Part shown: positions 8,610 through 16,464 of the stretch, piece by piece
Numbering within the stretch: the stretch's first letter is position 1
Layout of the letters: each line of letters begins with the position of its first letter
Assembly (NCBI RefSeq): GCF_001005295.1
Contig: NZ_LBMK01000009.1
Location: 186,264 to 250,263, forward strand
Source: Streptomyces yangpuensis
GTDB lineage: Bacteria; Actinomycetota; Actinomycetes; Streptomycetales; Streptomycetaceae
Reading direction: 5' to 3'
Length of the DNA stretch: 64,000 bases
Made by a program: the position numbers and the translations under genes
The notes under the pieces: model-generated
The model's input: the letters and a program-made list of their open reading frames with translations, nothing else
The model's database searches: none
Told to the model about the DNA's origin: nothing

Positions 8610-8643
8610 TGCCGCCCATCCAACCAGCTTGCGATGGGCGGCA
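8610..8643 (+). terminator. Intrinsic terminator after EF-G2 gene
   Basis: Perfect 11-bp stem, TGCCGCCCATC with GATGGGCGGCA, 12-nt loop, followed by TTTCCCT. It begins 11 bases after the EF-G2 stop. Confidence 0.8.
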
Positions 8644-8748
8644 TTTCCCTGTCCCATGACCATGGGGCGGGATCCGCCGATAGGCTCTTCGGCGCACCAA
8701 AACAGCAGGAACACAGCAGGAACGCACAGCGATGGGGTGGGGGCAGCG

Positions 8749-10413
8749 GTGGCGGACGACGGATTCGACTTCAGGCCCGGCGCGCAGATTCCTCTGCAGA
8801 ACGGCGGGGGGCAGACGGCGGCGACCAACGCCCTCGCCTCGGCCGCGTACCGCGACGGCGGCAAGGACACCCGGCTCGACGCGATACTCGGGGCCAACAG
8901 CGAGAACCACCCGGCCACGGTGAAGCCCCCGAAGCTCTCGCTCTTCGAGCCCAGCCTCGGCGAGGCCTTCTGCCGGGCCGTCGAGGCCCGCGCCCTGGGG
9001 TCCGGCCGCAAGCCGCTCATCCAGTCCTTCGGCGCCGACCCGCAGACGGTCGTGGAGCACTGCCTGGCCGCGTCCCGCATCCGCAAGGAGCGCGACCGCA
9101 GGCTCCGGGTGATCATGCTGATCTGCGGTGTGCTGTTCCTGCCCGGGCTGCTGCTGTGGCTGGGGCTCTTCCAGCTCCGCAAGTCCCTCGCCTCCAAGGA
9201 GGGCAAGCACTCCTGGCTGGGCACCGCGCTCCTGGTGGGGGTGGGCATCGTGGCGGCCGTCCTGATGTTCAGGCTGCCGCTCACCGGCTTCCTCGGCCTC
9301 TACGCCCGCGGCATGCTCATCGCGCCCGCGCTGGGCTGGCTGCTGGCCCGCCGCACCTGCGAGTCCACCGCCCGTGACCTGCGCGAACGCTGGGACGGGC
9401 TGCTGTCCGGCGGCGGCGTCGCCGCCAAGATCCCGGAGGCCGTGCCGGGCAACCCCGACGAGAAGGCCCGCGAGGACCTGCGCCACCAGCTCGCCAAGCT
9501 CACCGCCGAGAACCGCAGCAACCAGGTCTTCTACGCGGGCCCCAAGGGCATCCTCGGGATGGGCACCCGCTGGGGCAACTGGCAGATGGCCGAGGAGCTC
9601 GCCCCGAAGGACGAGGGCAAGGAGATCCACCCCTTCCGGGCCTGGGACGTCATCCGCGCGATCGACACCCAGCTGCGCAAGCTGGAGCGGGGCCCGCTGC
9701 ACACCGGTGGCTTCCCGCCGGCCGCGATCCAGCACTGGATCGTCACTCCGGTCGGCGAGGGCGCCGCCGAGGTGGCCCGCCCCACCGGGGAGAACGTCGA
9801 CGCCTTCCTCGTCAAGCCGCACGAGGTCACCCGGATCTGCAACGAGCAGCAGTTCAACTCCGGCAACCGGCACTACCTGGGCATCCAGTACCCGCTCTGG
9901 GACGGCCAGCTGATCATCAACATGCTGGTCACGGTCACCGTGCTCTACAAGACCCTGCGCGTGGACGTCACCGCGCACACCCTGGGCCCCGTGCACGGCC
10001 TCTTCACCACCAAGTCCAAGGCACCGGTGGTGGAGGTGCCCAAGAGCATCCGCTTCTGGGAGACCGTGGAGAAGCCGCTGGCGCTGGTCGACACCCAGGA
10101 GGTGGTGCGCCTGGCCGTGCGCGCGCCCCTGACCTGGTACCCGCCGATCCTCGACTTCTTCGGCGGCAAGCTGGTGCTGCCCGAGCCCTTCGGCCTGCGG
10201 CACGTCTGGGCGAGCTCGATGTGGCGCCACCGGTTCATGGCCGACGACGCCCTGCGCACGGTCGCCCCGGTCCTGAGGTCGATCCACACGGCGACGTTCA
10301 AGGTCCTGGAGGAGAACGGCGTGGACACCGAGCGCTTCACCAACCGCTCCTCGATCATGAGCGGACTCATCCAGGAGCCGGCCCCGCGCAAGGCGGACGT
10401 CTACGACGCCTAG
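8749..10413 (+). CDS. Uncharacterised membrane protein
   Basis: A 554-residue protein I do not recognise. Two to three transmembrane helices lie at about residues 121-205 (for example VIMLICGVLFLPGLLLWLGL and TALLVGVGIVAAVLM). A soluble N-terminal region and a long C-terminal cytoplasmic-type region flank them. The C-terminal part has no recognisable catalytic motif. I chose the GTG at 8749 (VADDGFDFRPG) because GGGGTGGGGG precedes it; the frame stays open upstream to 8629, but that extension overlaps the region just after the EF-G2 terminator and looks non-coding. It is a single-gene unit between two terminators. Confidence 0.8.
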   Translation: MADDGFDFRPGAQIPLQNGGGQTAATNALASAAYRDGGKDTRLDAILGANSENHPATVKPPKLSLFEPSLGEAFCRAVEARALGSGRKPLIQSFGADPQTVVEHCLAASRIRKERDRRLRVIMLICGVLFLPGLLLWLGLFQLRKSLASKEGKHSWLGTALLVGVGIVAAVLMFRLPLTGFLGLYARGMLIAPALGWLLARRTCESTARDLRERWDGLLSGGGVAAKIPEAVPGNPDEKAREDLRHQLAKLTAENRSNQVFYAGPKGILGMGTRWGNWQMAEELAPKDEGKEIHPFRAWDVIRAIDTQLRKLERGPLHTGGFPPAAIQHWIVTPVGEGAAEVARPTGENVDAFLVKPHEVTRICNEQQFNSGNRHYLGIQYPLWDGQLIINMLVTVTVLYKTLRVDVTAHTLGPVHGLFTTKSKAPVVEVPKSIRFWETVEKPLALVDTQEVVRLAVRAPLTWYPPILDFFGGKLVLPEPFGLRHVWASSMWRHRFMADDALRTVAPVLRSIHTATFKVLEENGVDTERFTNRSSIMSGLIQEPAPRKADVYDA

Positions 10414-10442
10414 CCGCATCAGGCATCGTTGAGCCTGTTATG

Positions 10443-10476
10443 ACGCGCCGTCCGGCTGGTGATCCGGGCGGCGCGT
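10443..10476 (+). terminator. Terminator after the membrane protein gene
   Basis: ACGCGCCGTCCGG pairs with CCGGGCGGCGCGT (13 bp, one G-U pair, 8-nt loop) about 30 bases after the stop at 10413. The rest of the 281-bp gap carries the SDR promoter region and two operator copies. Confidence 0.65.
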
Positions 10477-10619
10477 TGTACGTCGTGCTGTGTGCGGGTG
10501 GCTGTCCGTGTGCGGGTCAGCGACCGCCGGAGGACGGGGTCGGTGGTGACCTGACGGCGGGCCCGGACGGTGCTGTGATCGGCCCAGGGCGGCGGGACGG
10601 CCCCATCCGCCACCACAAA

Positions 10620-10634
10620 CGGATGAGTCATCCG
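10620..10634. promoter_or_regulatory. TetR-type operator copy 1
   Basis: CGGATGAGTCATCCG, a perfect palindrome around its central base, 61 bp upstream of the SDR start. The same sequence with small changes recurs at 10658 and 11633. Confidence 0.7.
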
Positions 10635-10657
10635 CTTGTGTTACCGTTGCCATTAAG

Positions 10658-10672
10658 CGGATGACCTATCCG
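10658..10672. promoter_or_regulatory. TetR-type operator copy 2
   Basis: CGGATGACCTATCCG, 38 bp after copy 1 and 22 bp before the SDR start codon, so bound protein would block RNA polymerase there. Confidence 0.7.
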
Positions 10673-10694
10673 AATCGCCGGGCTGGAGGAACGC

Positions 10695-11585
10695 ATGAGG
10701 AAGACAGCTGTGGTCACGGCCGGGACCGCCGGTATCGGGTTGGAGACGGCTCTGGGACTGGCTGCCGCCGGATTCTCGGTGACCGTGGTCGGGCGCAGTG
10801 CCGAGCGGGGCGCCCGGGCGGTCGAGCGGATCGACGCGGTGAACCCGGCTCACCCTGGCCGGTTCCTGCCCGCCGACCTCGGCTCGCTCGACGACGTGCG
10901 CGCACTCGCCGGGCGGATAGCCGGCGACCACGCCGCCTCCGGCGAACCGCTGACCGTGCTGGTGAACAACGTCGGGGCGATGTTCACGGATCGACAGGAG
11001 CTGGACGGCGTGGAGGCGTCGTTCGTCGTCAACCACCTTTCGCCGTACCTGCTGACGGAGCTGCTGCTGCCCACGCTCACGGCCGGTGCACCGAGCAGGA
11101 TCGTGAACGTGACCTCGGCTGCGGTCGGTCTAGCCAAACGGGTGTTCGACGCCGTAGAGCCGCCCGGCGGCTACTACGGCTTCCACTGGTACGGCCGCGC
11201 CAAGCTCGCGAACCTCGCCTACACGCTCGACCTGGCGGCGCGGCTCGACGGCACGGGCGTCTCGGTCTTCGCCGCCGACCCCGGAGGCGCTGCGACCGAC
11301 ATGACCAACGGCACCATGACCGACCCGAAGATCGTCTCACCGGCCCTGCAACTGCTGTGGCCGCTGGTGCGCCGCAAGTTCGAACGCTCCACCGCGGGCC
11401 CGGCATCCGAGGCCGCGAAGTCCTCCATCACCGCGGCCACCGACGAGTCCCTGGCGGGCCGGACCGGCATCCTCATCGGCGCCACGGCCCGCCCGGCGGC
11501 GCCGTTGCGCGCGGCCACCGACCCCCGCGTCGCCGATGCCGTGCGCCGGCTCAGCCGGCAGCACGCACCCCTCGTGGCGCCCTGA
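10695..11585 (+). CDS. Short-chain dehydrogenase/reductase
   Basis: A 296-residue SDR enzyme using NAD(P)H. The nucleotide motif reads TAGTAGIG (8-15), a variant of TGXXXGIG. NNVG follows at about 91-94, the catalytic Ser lies in VNVTSAAVG, and Y166/K170 form the YXXXK pair in WYGRAK. The substrate cannot be told; the sequence resembles the retinol-dehydrogenase/WW-oxidoreductase-like SDRs. Two copies of a palindrome also found before the downstream tetR gene lie in its promoter, so it is probably repressed by that TetR protein. GGAGG lies just before the ATG. Confidence 0.9.
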   Translation: MRKTAVVTAGTAGIGLETALGLAAAGFSVTVVGRSAERGARAVERIDAVNPAHPGRFLPADLGSLDDVRALAGRIAGDHAASGEPLTVLVNNVGAMFTDRQELDGVEASFVVNHLSPYLLTELLLPTLTAGAPSRIVNVTSAAVGLAKRVFDAVEPPGGYYGFHWYGRAKLANLAYTLDLAARLDGTGVSVFAADPGGAATDMTNGTMTDPKIVSPALQLLWPLVRRKFERSTAGPASEAAKSSITAATDESLAGRTGILIGATARPAAPLRAATDPRVADAVRRLSRQHAPLVAP

Positions 11586-11632
11586 CCCGCCAGGCCCGGC
11601 CCGGCATGGCTGGCACGGGCGGCGGGGGCATC

Positions 11633-11647
11633 CGGATGAGCCATCCG
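11633..11647. promoter_or_regulatory. TetR-type operator copy 3
   Basis: CGGATGAGCCATCCG, 15 bp before the tetR start at 11662. It suggests autoregulation of the TetR gene. Confidence 0.7.
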
Positions 11648-11661
11648 ATTAGCATGTCCCC

Positions 11662-12243
11662 ATGACGACGACACCACTGCGCAAGGACGCGGCCCGCAAC
11701 TGGGACCGGATCGTGGCCGTCGCCCGCGAGCTGGTCGACCAGGGCGTGCCGTTGCAGCTCAACGACGTCGCCCGCCGCACCGGACTCGGAGTCGGCACCG
11801 TCTACCGCCACTTCGCCACGCCCGAGGCTCTCCTGGAGGCCGTCGCCACTCCCCGCCTGGAGGCCCTGACCGCCCACGGCAGGCAGGCGCTGGCCGACAC
11901 CGACGCCTGGCGGGCGCTGGAGAGCTTCCTGGCCGGCACCGTCGAGGCACAGGTCACCGACGCCTCCCTGGCGCCGGTCGCCGCCGCTTCCGTCGACGCC
12001 CTGCCTCGCACCACGGAACTCAAGGAGTCCCTGTGGTCGACAGGCACCACACTCCTCGACCGGGCCCGCGCGGCCGGGGCGGTCCGACCCGACCTGGCCG
12101 CAGCCGATCTGGTCCCGCTCATGTGCGGCATCGCCCACGCCGTAGATGTACACGGCGGCGCTCCCGCAGACCGGATCGACACCGCGCACCGCTACCTGGC
12201 CGCATTGCTCGGCGGCTTGCGCGCCACACCAACGACGGTGTGA
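11662..12243 (+). CDS. TetR family regulator of the adjacent SDR gene
   Basis: A 193-residue repressor. The N-terminal helix-turn-helix is plain (ARELVDQGVPLQLNDVARRT, then GLGVGTVYRHFATPEALLEA, about residues 18-55). The C-terminal ligand-binding region is helical. It lies 76 bp after the SDR gene on the same strand. The shared operators before both genes (10620, 10658, 11633) support control of the SDR gene and of itself. The inducer is unknown, possibly the SDR substrate. Confidence 0.9.
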   Translation: MTTTPLRKDAARNWDRIVAVARELVDQGVPLQLNDVARRTGLGVGTVYRHFATPEALLEAVATPRLEALTAHGRQALADTDAWRALESFLAGTVEAQVTDASLAPVAAASVDALPRTTELKESLWSTGTTLLDRARAAGAVRPDLAAADLVPLMCGIAHAVDVHGGAPADRIDTAHRYLAALLGGLRATPTTV

Positions 12244-12384
12244 GGTCTCCCCTCTCCCGCAGACCGCCCTCCCTCTGGGGAGTCGTGACGGCAGAGGTGT
12301 GGAATTCCGTGACGCGGAACCCGGGTGAAGGTGGGGAACTCAGGACGCGGCGAACGTTGCCTGATGCGGCACTGGGTTCGGTGA

Positions 12385-12432
12385 CTAAAGGCTTGCCGGG
12401 AATCAAGGTGTTGCTTCCCGGCAAGCCCTTAG
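12385..12432. repeat. Large inverted repeat before the DUF1992 gene
   Basis: An 18-bp stem with one mismatch (12385-12402 with 12415-12432) and a 12-nt loop; core GCTTGCCGGGAA/TTCCCGGCAAGC. It is 141 bp after tetR and 36 bp before the DUF1992 start. It may be the terminator of the SDR-tetR unit or part of the DUF1992 leader. Confidence 0.75.
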
Positions 12433-12468
12433 GGTGGAGGGACGAGGAGACGGGCCGAGGAGGCGACC

Positions 12469-12870
12469 GTGACCGAGCGCAAACCGCCGGGCGTGGACTT
12501 CGAGTCCTTCGTGGACCGGCAGATCAGGCAGGCCACCGCACGCGGCGACTTCAAGGAGCTGCCGGGCTTCGGCAAGCCGCTGGCCTCGCTCGACGCCCCG
12601 TACGACGAGCTGTGGTGGATCCGGGACAAGATGCACCGGGAGGGCTTCGCCGCCCTCCCGCCGGCGCTCGCGCTGCGCAAGGAGGCCGAAGACGCCCGGG
12701 AGGCGGCCGCGGCGGCGCGCACCGAACGCGAGGCACGGGCCCTGCTCACCGAGGTGAACGAGAAGATCCGCGCGGCCCTGCGGATGCCCCCGCCCGGCCC
12801 TCCCCTCAACCTGAAGGAGTTCGACGTCGAGGCCGAGCTGCGGGCCCGGCGTGAGCGGCACGCCTCGTAG
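12469..12870 (+). CDS. DUF1992 (DnaJ C28-like) protein
   Basis: A 133-residue soluble protein carrying the DUF1992 signature: FVDRQIRQATARGDFKELPG, GKPL and a conserved WWIRDKMHREG. The domain occurs alone in bacteria and in the eukaryotic DNAJC28 protein; its role is not established. The second half is a charged, Ala/Glu-rich helix (coiled-coil tendency). Start is the GTG at 12469 behind GAGGAG. Its stop and the HIT stop face each other 40 bp apart. Confidence 0.88.
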   Translation: MTERKPPGVDFESFVDRQIRQATARGDFKELPGFGKPLASLDAPYDELWWIRDKMHREGFAALPPALALRKEAEDAREAAAAARTEREARALLTEVNEKIRAALRMPPPGPPLNLKEFDVEAELRARRERHAS

Positions 12871-12910
12871 CAGGCGTCCGGCACGGCTGGTGGGGCCGGA
12901 GCCCCCGGGG

Positions 12911-13459
12911 TCAGCCCTGGGGCCAGGCGTCGGCGAGCATCTGGCGGGTGTCCGCCAGGAGTTGGGGCAGGACCTTGGTGTGACCGACGACCGGCATGAA
13001 GTTCGTGTCCCCGCCCCAGCGGGGCACGATGTGCTGGTGCAGGTGCGCGGCGATACCGGCACCGGCCGCCGCCCCCTGGTTCATTCCGATGTTGAAACCG
13101 TGGGCACCCGAGGCCTTGCGGAGCGCCAGCATCGCCCGCTTCGTGAGGTCGGCCAGTTCGGCCGTCTCCGGACCGTCGAGCTCGGTGTAGTCGGCGACGT
13201 GCCGGTACGGGACCACCATCAGGTGGCCGCCGTTGTAGGGGTAGAGGTTCAGCACGGCGTAGACGTGCTTGCCCCGCGCCACGACCAGGCCGTCCTGGTC
13301 GGACATCTCCGGAATCCCGCAGAAGGGGCAGCCGTCCCCGGCCTCCGGGCCGGTCGGCTTGTTCTCCCCTTGGATGTAGGCCATCCGGTGGGGCGTCCAC
13401 AGCCGCTGGAACGCGTCCTGCGTGCCGACCCCGATCTGCTGCTCCGGCTCAGTCGTCAT
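12911..13459 (-). CDS. HIT family nucleotide-binding protein
   Basis: A 182-residue histidine-triad hydrolase or transferase. The triad HLHQHIVP is at about residues 139-146, and CPFCGI near residue 45 gives a likely zinc site together with later His residues. NLYPYNGGHLMVVPYRHV is typical of the AP4A-phosphorylase-like HIT branch of actinobacteria. The start MTTEPEQQ at 13459 is chosen over the ATG four codons upstream because family sequences begin about here. It lies downstream of thrS, separated by a strong terminator-like palindrome. Confidence 0.9.
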   Translation of the reverse strand: MTTEPEQQIGVGTQDAFQRLWTPHRMAYIQGENKPTGPEAGDGCPFCGIPEMSDQDGLVVARGKHVYAVLNLYPYNGGHLMVVPYRHVADYTELDGPETAELADLTKRAMLALRKASGAHGFNIGMNQGAAAGAGIAAHLHQHIVPRWGGDTNFMPVVGHTKVLPQLLADTRQMLADAWPQG

Positions 13460-13497
13460 GCCATGCAGCATATGACCTTGCCCGTGCGGACGAGGAA

Positions 13498-13529
13498 GGC
13501 CCCCGGAAAGTGATCACTTTCCGGGGGCC
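13498..13529 (-). terminator. Terminator between thrS and the HIT gene
   Basis: A perfect 32-bp palindrome centred on TGATCA, 14 bases past the thrS stop codon. It can fold into a 14-bp stem. Confidence 0.7.
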
Positions 13530-13542
13530 CGCACCGTACGGA

Positions 13543-15519
13543 TCAGACCTGGACGCGGTCCGCGACGACCTTCGCCAGCTTGGCCAGCGCCTCGTCCTTC
13601 GGGATGCCGTTCTCCTGCGAACCGTCGCGGTAGCGGAAGGAGACGGTGCCCGCGGCCATGTCCTCGTCACCGACGATGATCATGAACGGGACCTTGAGCT
13701 TCTGATGGTTGCGGATCTTCTTCTGCATACGGTCGGAGGAGGCGTCGACCTCCACCCGCAGGCCCTGCTTCTTCGCCGCGGCGGCGAACTCCTGCAGGTA
13801 CTCGACGTGCCCGTCGCCGATCGGGATGCCGACGGCCTGGACCGGGGCCAGCCACGGCGGCATGGCGCCCGCGTAGTGCTCCAGCAGCACGGCGAAGAAC
13901 CGCTCGATCGAGCCGAACAGGGCGCGGTGGATCATGACCGGCCGCTGGCGGGAGCCGTCCGGGGCGGTGTACTCCAGGTTGAAGCGCTCCGGCAGGTTGA
14001 AGTCCAGCTGCACCGTCGACATCTGCCAGGTGCGGCCGATGGCGTCGCGCGCCTGCACGGAGATCTTCGGACCGTAGAAGGCGGCGCCGCCCGGGTCGGG
14101 GGTCAGCGGGAGGCCCTGCTTCTCGGCGACCTGCTGGAGGACCGCGGTGGCCTCCTCCCAGACCTCGTCCGAGCCGACGAACTTCTCCGGGTCCTTGGTG
14201 GACAGCTCCAGGTAGAAGTCGGTCAGACCGTAGTCGCGCAGCAGGTTCAGCACGAAGGTGAGCGTGCGGTCGAGCTCCTCGGCCATCTGCTCACGCGTGC
14301 AGTAGATGTGCGCGTCGTCCTGGGTGAAGCCCCGGGCGCGGGTCAGACCGTGCACCACGCCCGACTTCTCGTACCGGTACACGGTGCCGAACTCGAACAG
14401 GCGCAGCGGCAGTTCGCGGTAGGAGCGGCCGCGCGCGTCGAAGATCAGGTTGTGCATCGGGCAGTTCATGGGCTTGAGGTAGTAGTCGGTACCACCGTCG
14501 AGCTGCATGGGGGGGTACATGCCCTCCGCGTACCAGTCCAGGTGGCCGCTCTTCTCGAAGAGGGCGCCCTTGGTGGCGTGCGGGGAGTAGACGAACTCGT
14601 AGCCCTCCTCCTCGTGCCGGCGGCGCGAGTAGTCCTCCATGACCCGGCGGATGATGCCGCCGCGCGGGTGGAAGACGGCGAGGCCGGAGCCGATCTCGTC
14701 CGGGATGGAGAAGAGGTCGAGCTCGTTGCCGAGCTTGCGGTGGTCGCGCTTCTCGGCCTCGGCGAGGAAGTCGAGGTGGGCCTTCAGCTCCTCCTTCGAC
14801 GGCCACGCGGTGCCGTAGATGCGCTGGAGCATCGGGTTCTTCTCGCTGCCGCGCCAGTAGGCGGCGGCGTTGCGCATGAGCTTGAACGCCGGGATGTTGC
14901 GGGTGGTGGGCAGGTGGGGACCGCGGCAGAGGTCCTTCCAGCACAGCTCGCCGGTCTTGGCGTCCAGGTTGTCGTAGATGGTCAGCTCGCCGCCGCCCAC
15001 CTCGACGTTCGCGCCGTCGTCGGTGGACGCGGAACCCTTGATGCCGATGAGCTCCAGCTTGTAGGGCTCGTCCGCGAGCTCCTCGCGGGCCGCCTCGTCG
15101 GTGACGACGCGGCGGGAGAAGCGCTGGCCGCGCTTCTGGATCTCCTGCATCTTCTTCTCGACGGCCTTGAGGTCCTCCGGGGTGAAGGGCCGGGCCACGT
15201 CGAAGTCGTAGTAGAAACCGTCCCGGACCGGCGGGCCGATGCCGAGCTTGGCCTCGGGGAACAGCTCCTGCACGGCCTGCGCCATGACGTGCGCGGTGGA
15301 GTGGCGCAGGATGTTGAGGCCGTCCTCGGAGGAGATCTCCACCGGCTCGACGGTCTCGCCGTCCTGCACCTCGTAGGCGAGGTCCTTGAGCTCGCCCGCG
15401 ACGCGGGCGGCGACGATGGTGCGCTCGCCGGCGAAGAGCTCCGCCGCCGTAGTGCCCGTGGCCACCACGCGCTCGTCCCGCTCGGAATCGCGTTGGATGA
15501 TCACACGGACGTCTGACAC
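13543..15519 (-). CDS. thrS: Threonine-tRNA ligase
   Basis: A 658-residue class II aminoacyl-tRNA synthetase that charges tRNA-Thr in the cytoplasm. Domain order is normal: TGS domain (about 1-65), editing domain with HSTAHVMAQAVQELFP, catalytic core with the zinc-binding Cys in MNCPMHNL and VHGLTRARGF, then the anticodon-binding domain after residue about 550. The length is typical. The start MSDVRVIIQ at 15519 follows a Shine-Dalgarno-like GGAG. It is preceded by a 420-bp region without a gene. Confidence 0.97.
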   Translation of the reverse strand: MSDVRVIIQRDSERDERVVATGTTAAELFAGERTIVAARVAGELKDLAYEVQDGETVEPVEISSEDGLNILRHSTAHVMAQAVQELFPEAKLGIGPPVRDGFYYDFDVARPFTPEDLKAVEKKMQEIQKRGQRFSRRVVTDEAAREELADEPYKLELIGIKGSASTDDGANVEVGGGELTIYDNLDAKTGELCWKDLCRGPHLPTTRNIPAFKLMRNAAAYWRGSEKNPMLQRIYGTAWPSKEELKAHLDFLAEAEKRDHRKLGNELDLFSIPDEIGSGLAVFHPRGGIIRRVMEDYSRRRHEEEGYEFVYSPHATKGALFEKSGHLDWYAEGMYPPMQLDGGTDYYLKPMNCPMHNLIFDARGRSYRELPLRLFEFGTVYRYEKSGVVHGLTRARGFTQDDAHIYCTREQMAEELDRTLTFVLNLLRDYGLTDFYLELSTKDPEKFVGSDEVWEEATAVLQQVAEKQGLPLTPDPGGAAFYGPKISVQARDAIGRTWQMSTVQLDFNLPERFNLEYTAPDGSRQRPVMIHRALFGSIERFFAVLLEHYAGAMPPWLAPVQAVGIPIGDGHVEYLQEFAAAAKKQGLRVEVDASSDRMQKKIRNHQKLKVPFMIIVGDEDMAAGTVSFRYRDGSQENGIPKDEALAKLAKVVADRVQV

Positions 15520-15939
15520 CGGTCACTCCTGACTCAGGGGATGCGCGAGCGAACGCTGCGCGCGTGAATCGTACCGAGCCGAGTGGCCGCGCCGCTAAAC
15601 GGTCACTCCCGGGCTCCGCCCCGCCCCCGCCCGTATCCCCTGGACAGCCGCAGGCGGCGCGCGGGCTGGGCCCGGGCGCCGACCAGGCACCGGCGGTCCG
15701 GCCCGGCACGGGGAGACGCCCCGGAGTGTCCCCACCCCACACCGAAGCCACCGCCGGGCCCCGGCAGGTGCGGGCCGCACGTCCGAAGCCCCGGCTCCGG
15801 CGGGAGCAGGCCGCGCCACCCAGCCCCCGCCCCCGCCCGGGGGTCCCGGCCCCGGCCCCGGCCCCGCCGGGAAATTCGGTCGCGCCCGCGGGCGCCGCCG
15901 GTAGCGTGAGGGGTCGCCTCAGCCCCCGGAGGGACCCGT
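15520..15939. other. Gene-free stretch between thrS and GNAT
   Basis: About 420 bp of very G+C-rich DNA between divergent starts. I see no coding frame with convincing start and codon use, and no T-box-like leader before thrS. It presumably carries both promoters. The GNAT ribosome binding site GGAGGG lies at its right end. Confidence 0.5.
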
Positions 15940-16464
15940 ATGCCCAGCCTGCACGTCCGTTCGCTCGACCTGACCGACGACGCCACCGCCGCCGCCGTGC
16001 ACCGGATCGGCCGGGCGGCGTACACCGTCGAGGCGGAGCTCATCGGCTTCGACGGGATCCCCGCCCTGCGCGAGAGCCTCGCCGAGATGCGCGCACAGGC
16101 ACTGCACTGGGTCGGGGCCGTCTCCGAGGACGGGGAGCCGGCCGGGTTCCTCGCCTGGGCGGAGGAGCCCACCGGCCCCGCCACCGGGATCGACCGGCTC
16201 TGCGTCGCCCCCGCCTTCTTCCGCCGCGGCATCGCCTCCCTGCTGCTGCGCCACGCCCTGGCCGAGCTGGCCGAGCTCTTCCCCGGCCGCCCGGTCCAGG
16301 TGACCACCGGAGCCGCCAACACCCCGGCCGTCCGCCTCTACGAGGCCTTCGGTTTCAGCCGCGGCCCGGACTTCTCCCCCGCCCCGGGTCTGGTGATGGC
16401 CTCCTTCAGTCGTCCGACGGCAGCACGTCCGCAGGGTCCAGGGACTCGTCCAGGGACTTCATGA
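15940..16464 (+). CDS. GNAT family N-acetyltransferase
   Basis: A 174-residue acetyltransferase. The acetyl-CoA site is visible as IDRLCVAPAFFRRGIASLLLRHA (about 84-106) and the C-terminal NTPAVRLYEAFGF. The substrate is unknown. GGAGGG precedes the ATG. The last 59 bases overlap the 3-prime end of the convergent gene 16406-17650; the overlapping tail (after FSRP) is low-complexity, Pro/Gly/Arg-rich and probably not part of the fold. Confidence 0.87.
   Translation: MPSLHVRSLDLTDDATAAAVHRIGRAAYTVEAELIGFDGIPALRESLAEMRAQALHWVGAVSEDGEPAGFLAWAEEPTGPATGIDRLCVAPAFFRRGIASLLLRHALAELAELFPGRPVQVTTGAANTPAVRLYEAFGFSRGPDFSPAPGLVMASFSRPTAARPQGPGTRPGTS

Noticed and set aside
6398..8644. A 748-codon minus-strand open frame opposite the EF-G2 gene
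   Set aside because: Codon-bias shadow. The plus strand has all EF-G domains in order.
13510..15516. A 668-codon plus-strand open frame opposite thrS
   Set aside because: Shadow of thrS with His/Val/Asp-rich low-complexity product.
15520..15939. T-box leader for thrS
   Set aside because: No T-box sequence and no specifier-like stem before thrS; the region is just G+C-rich.
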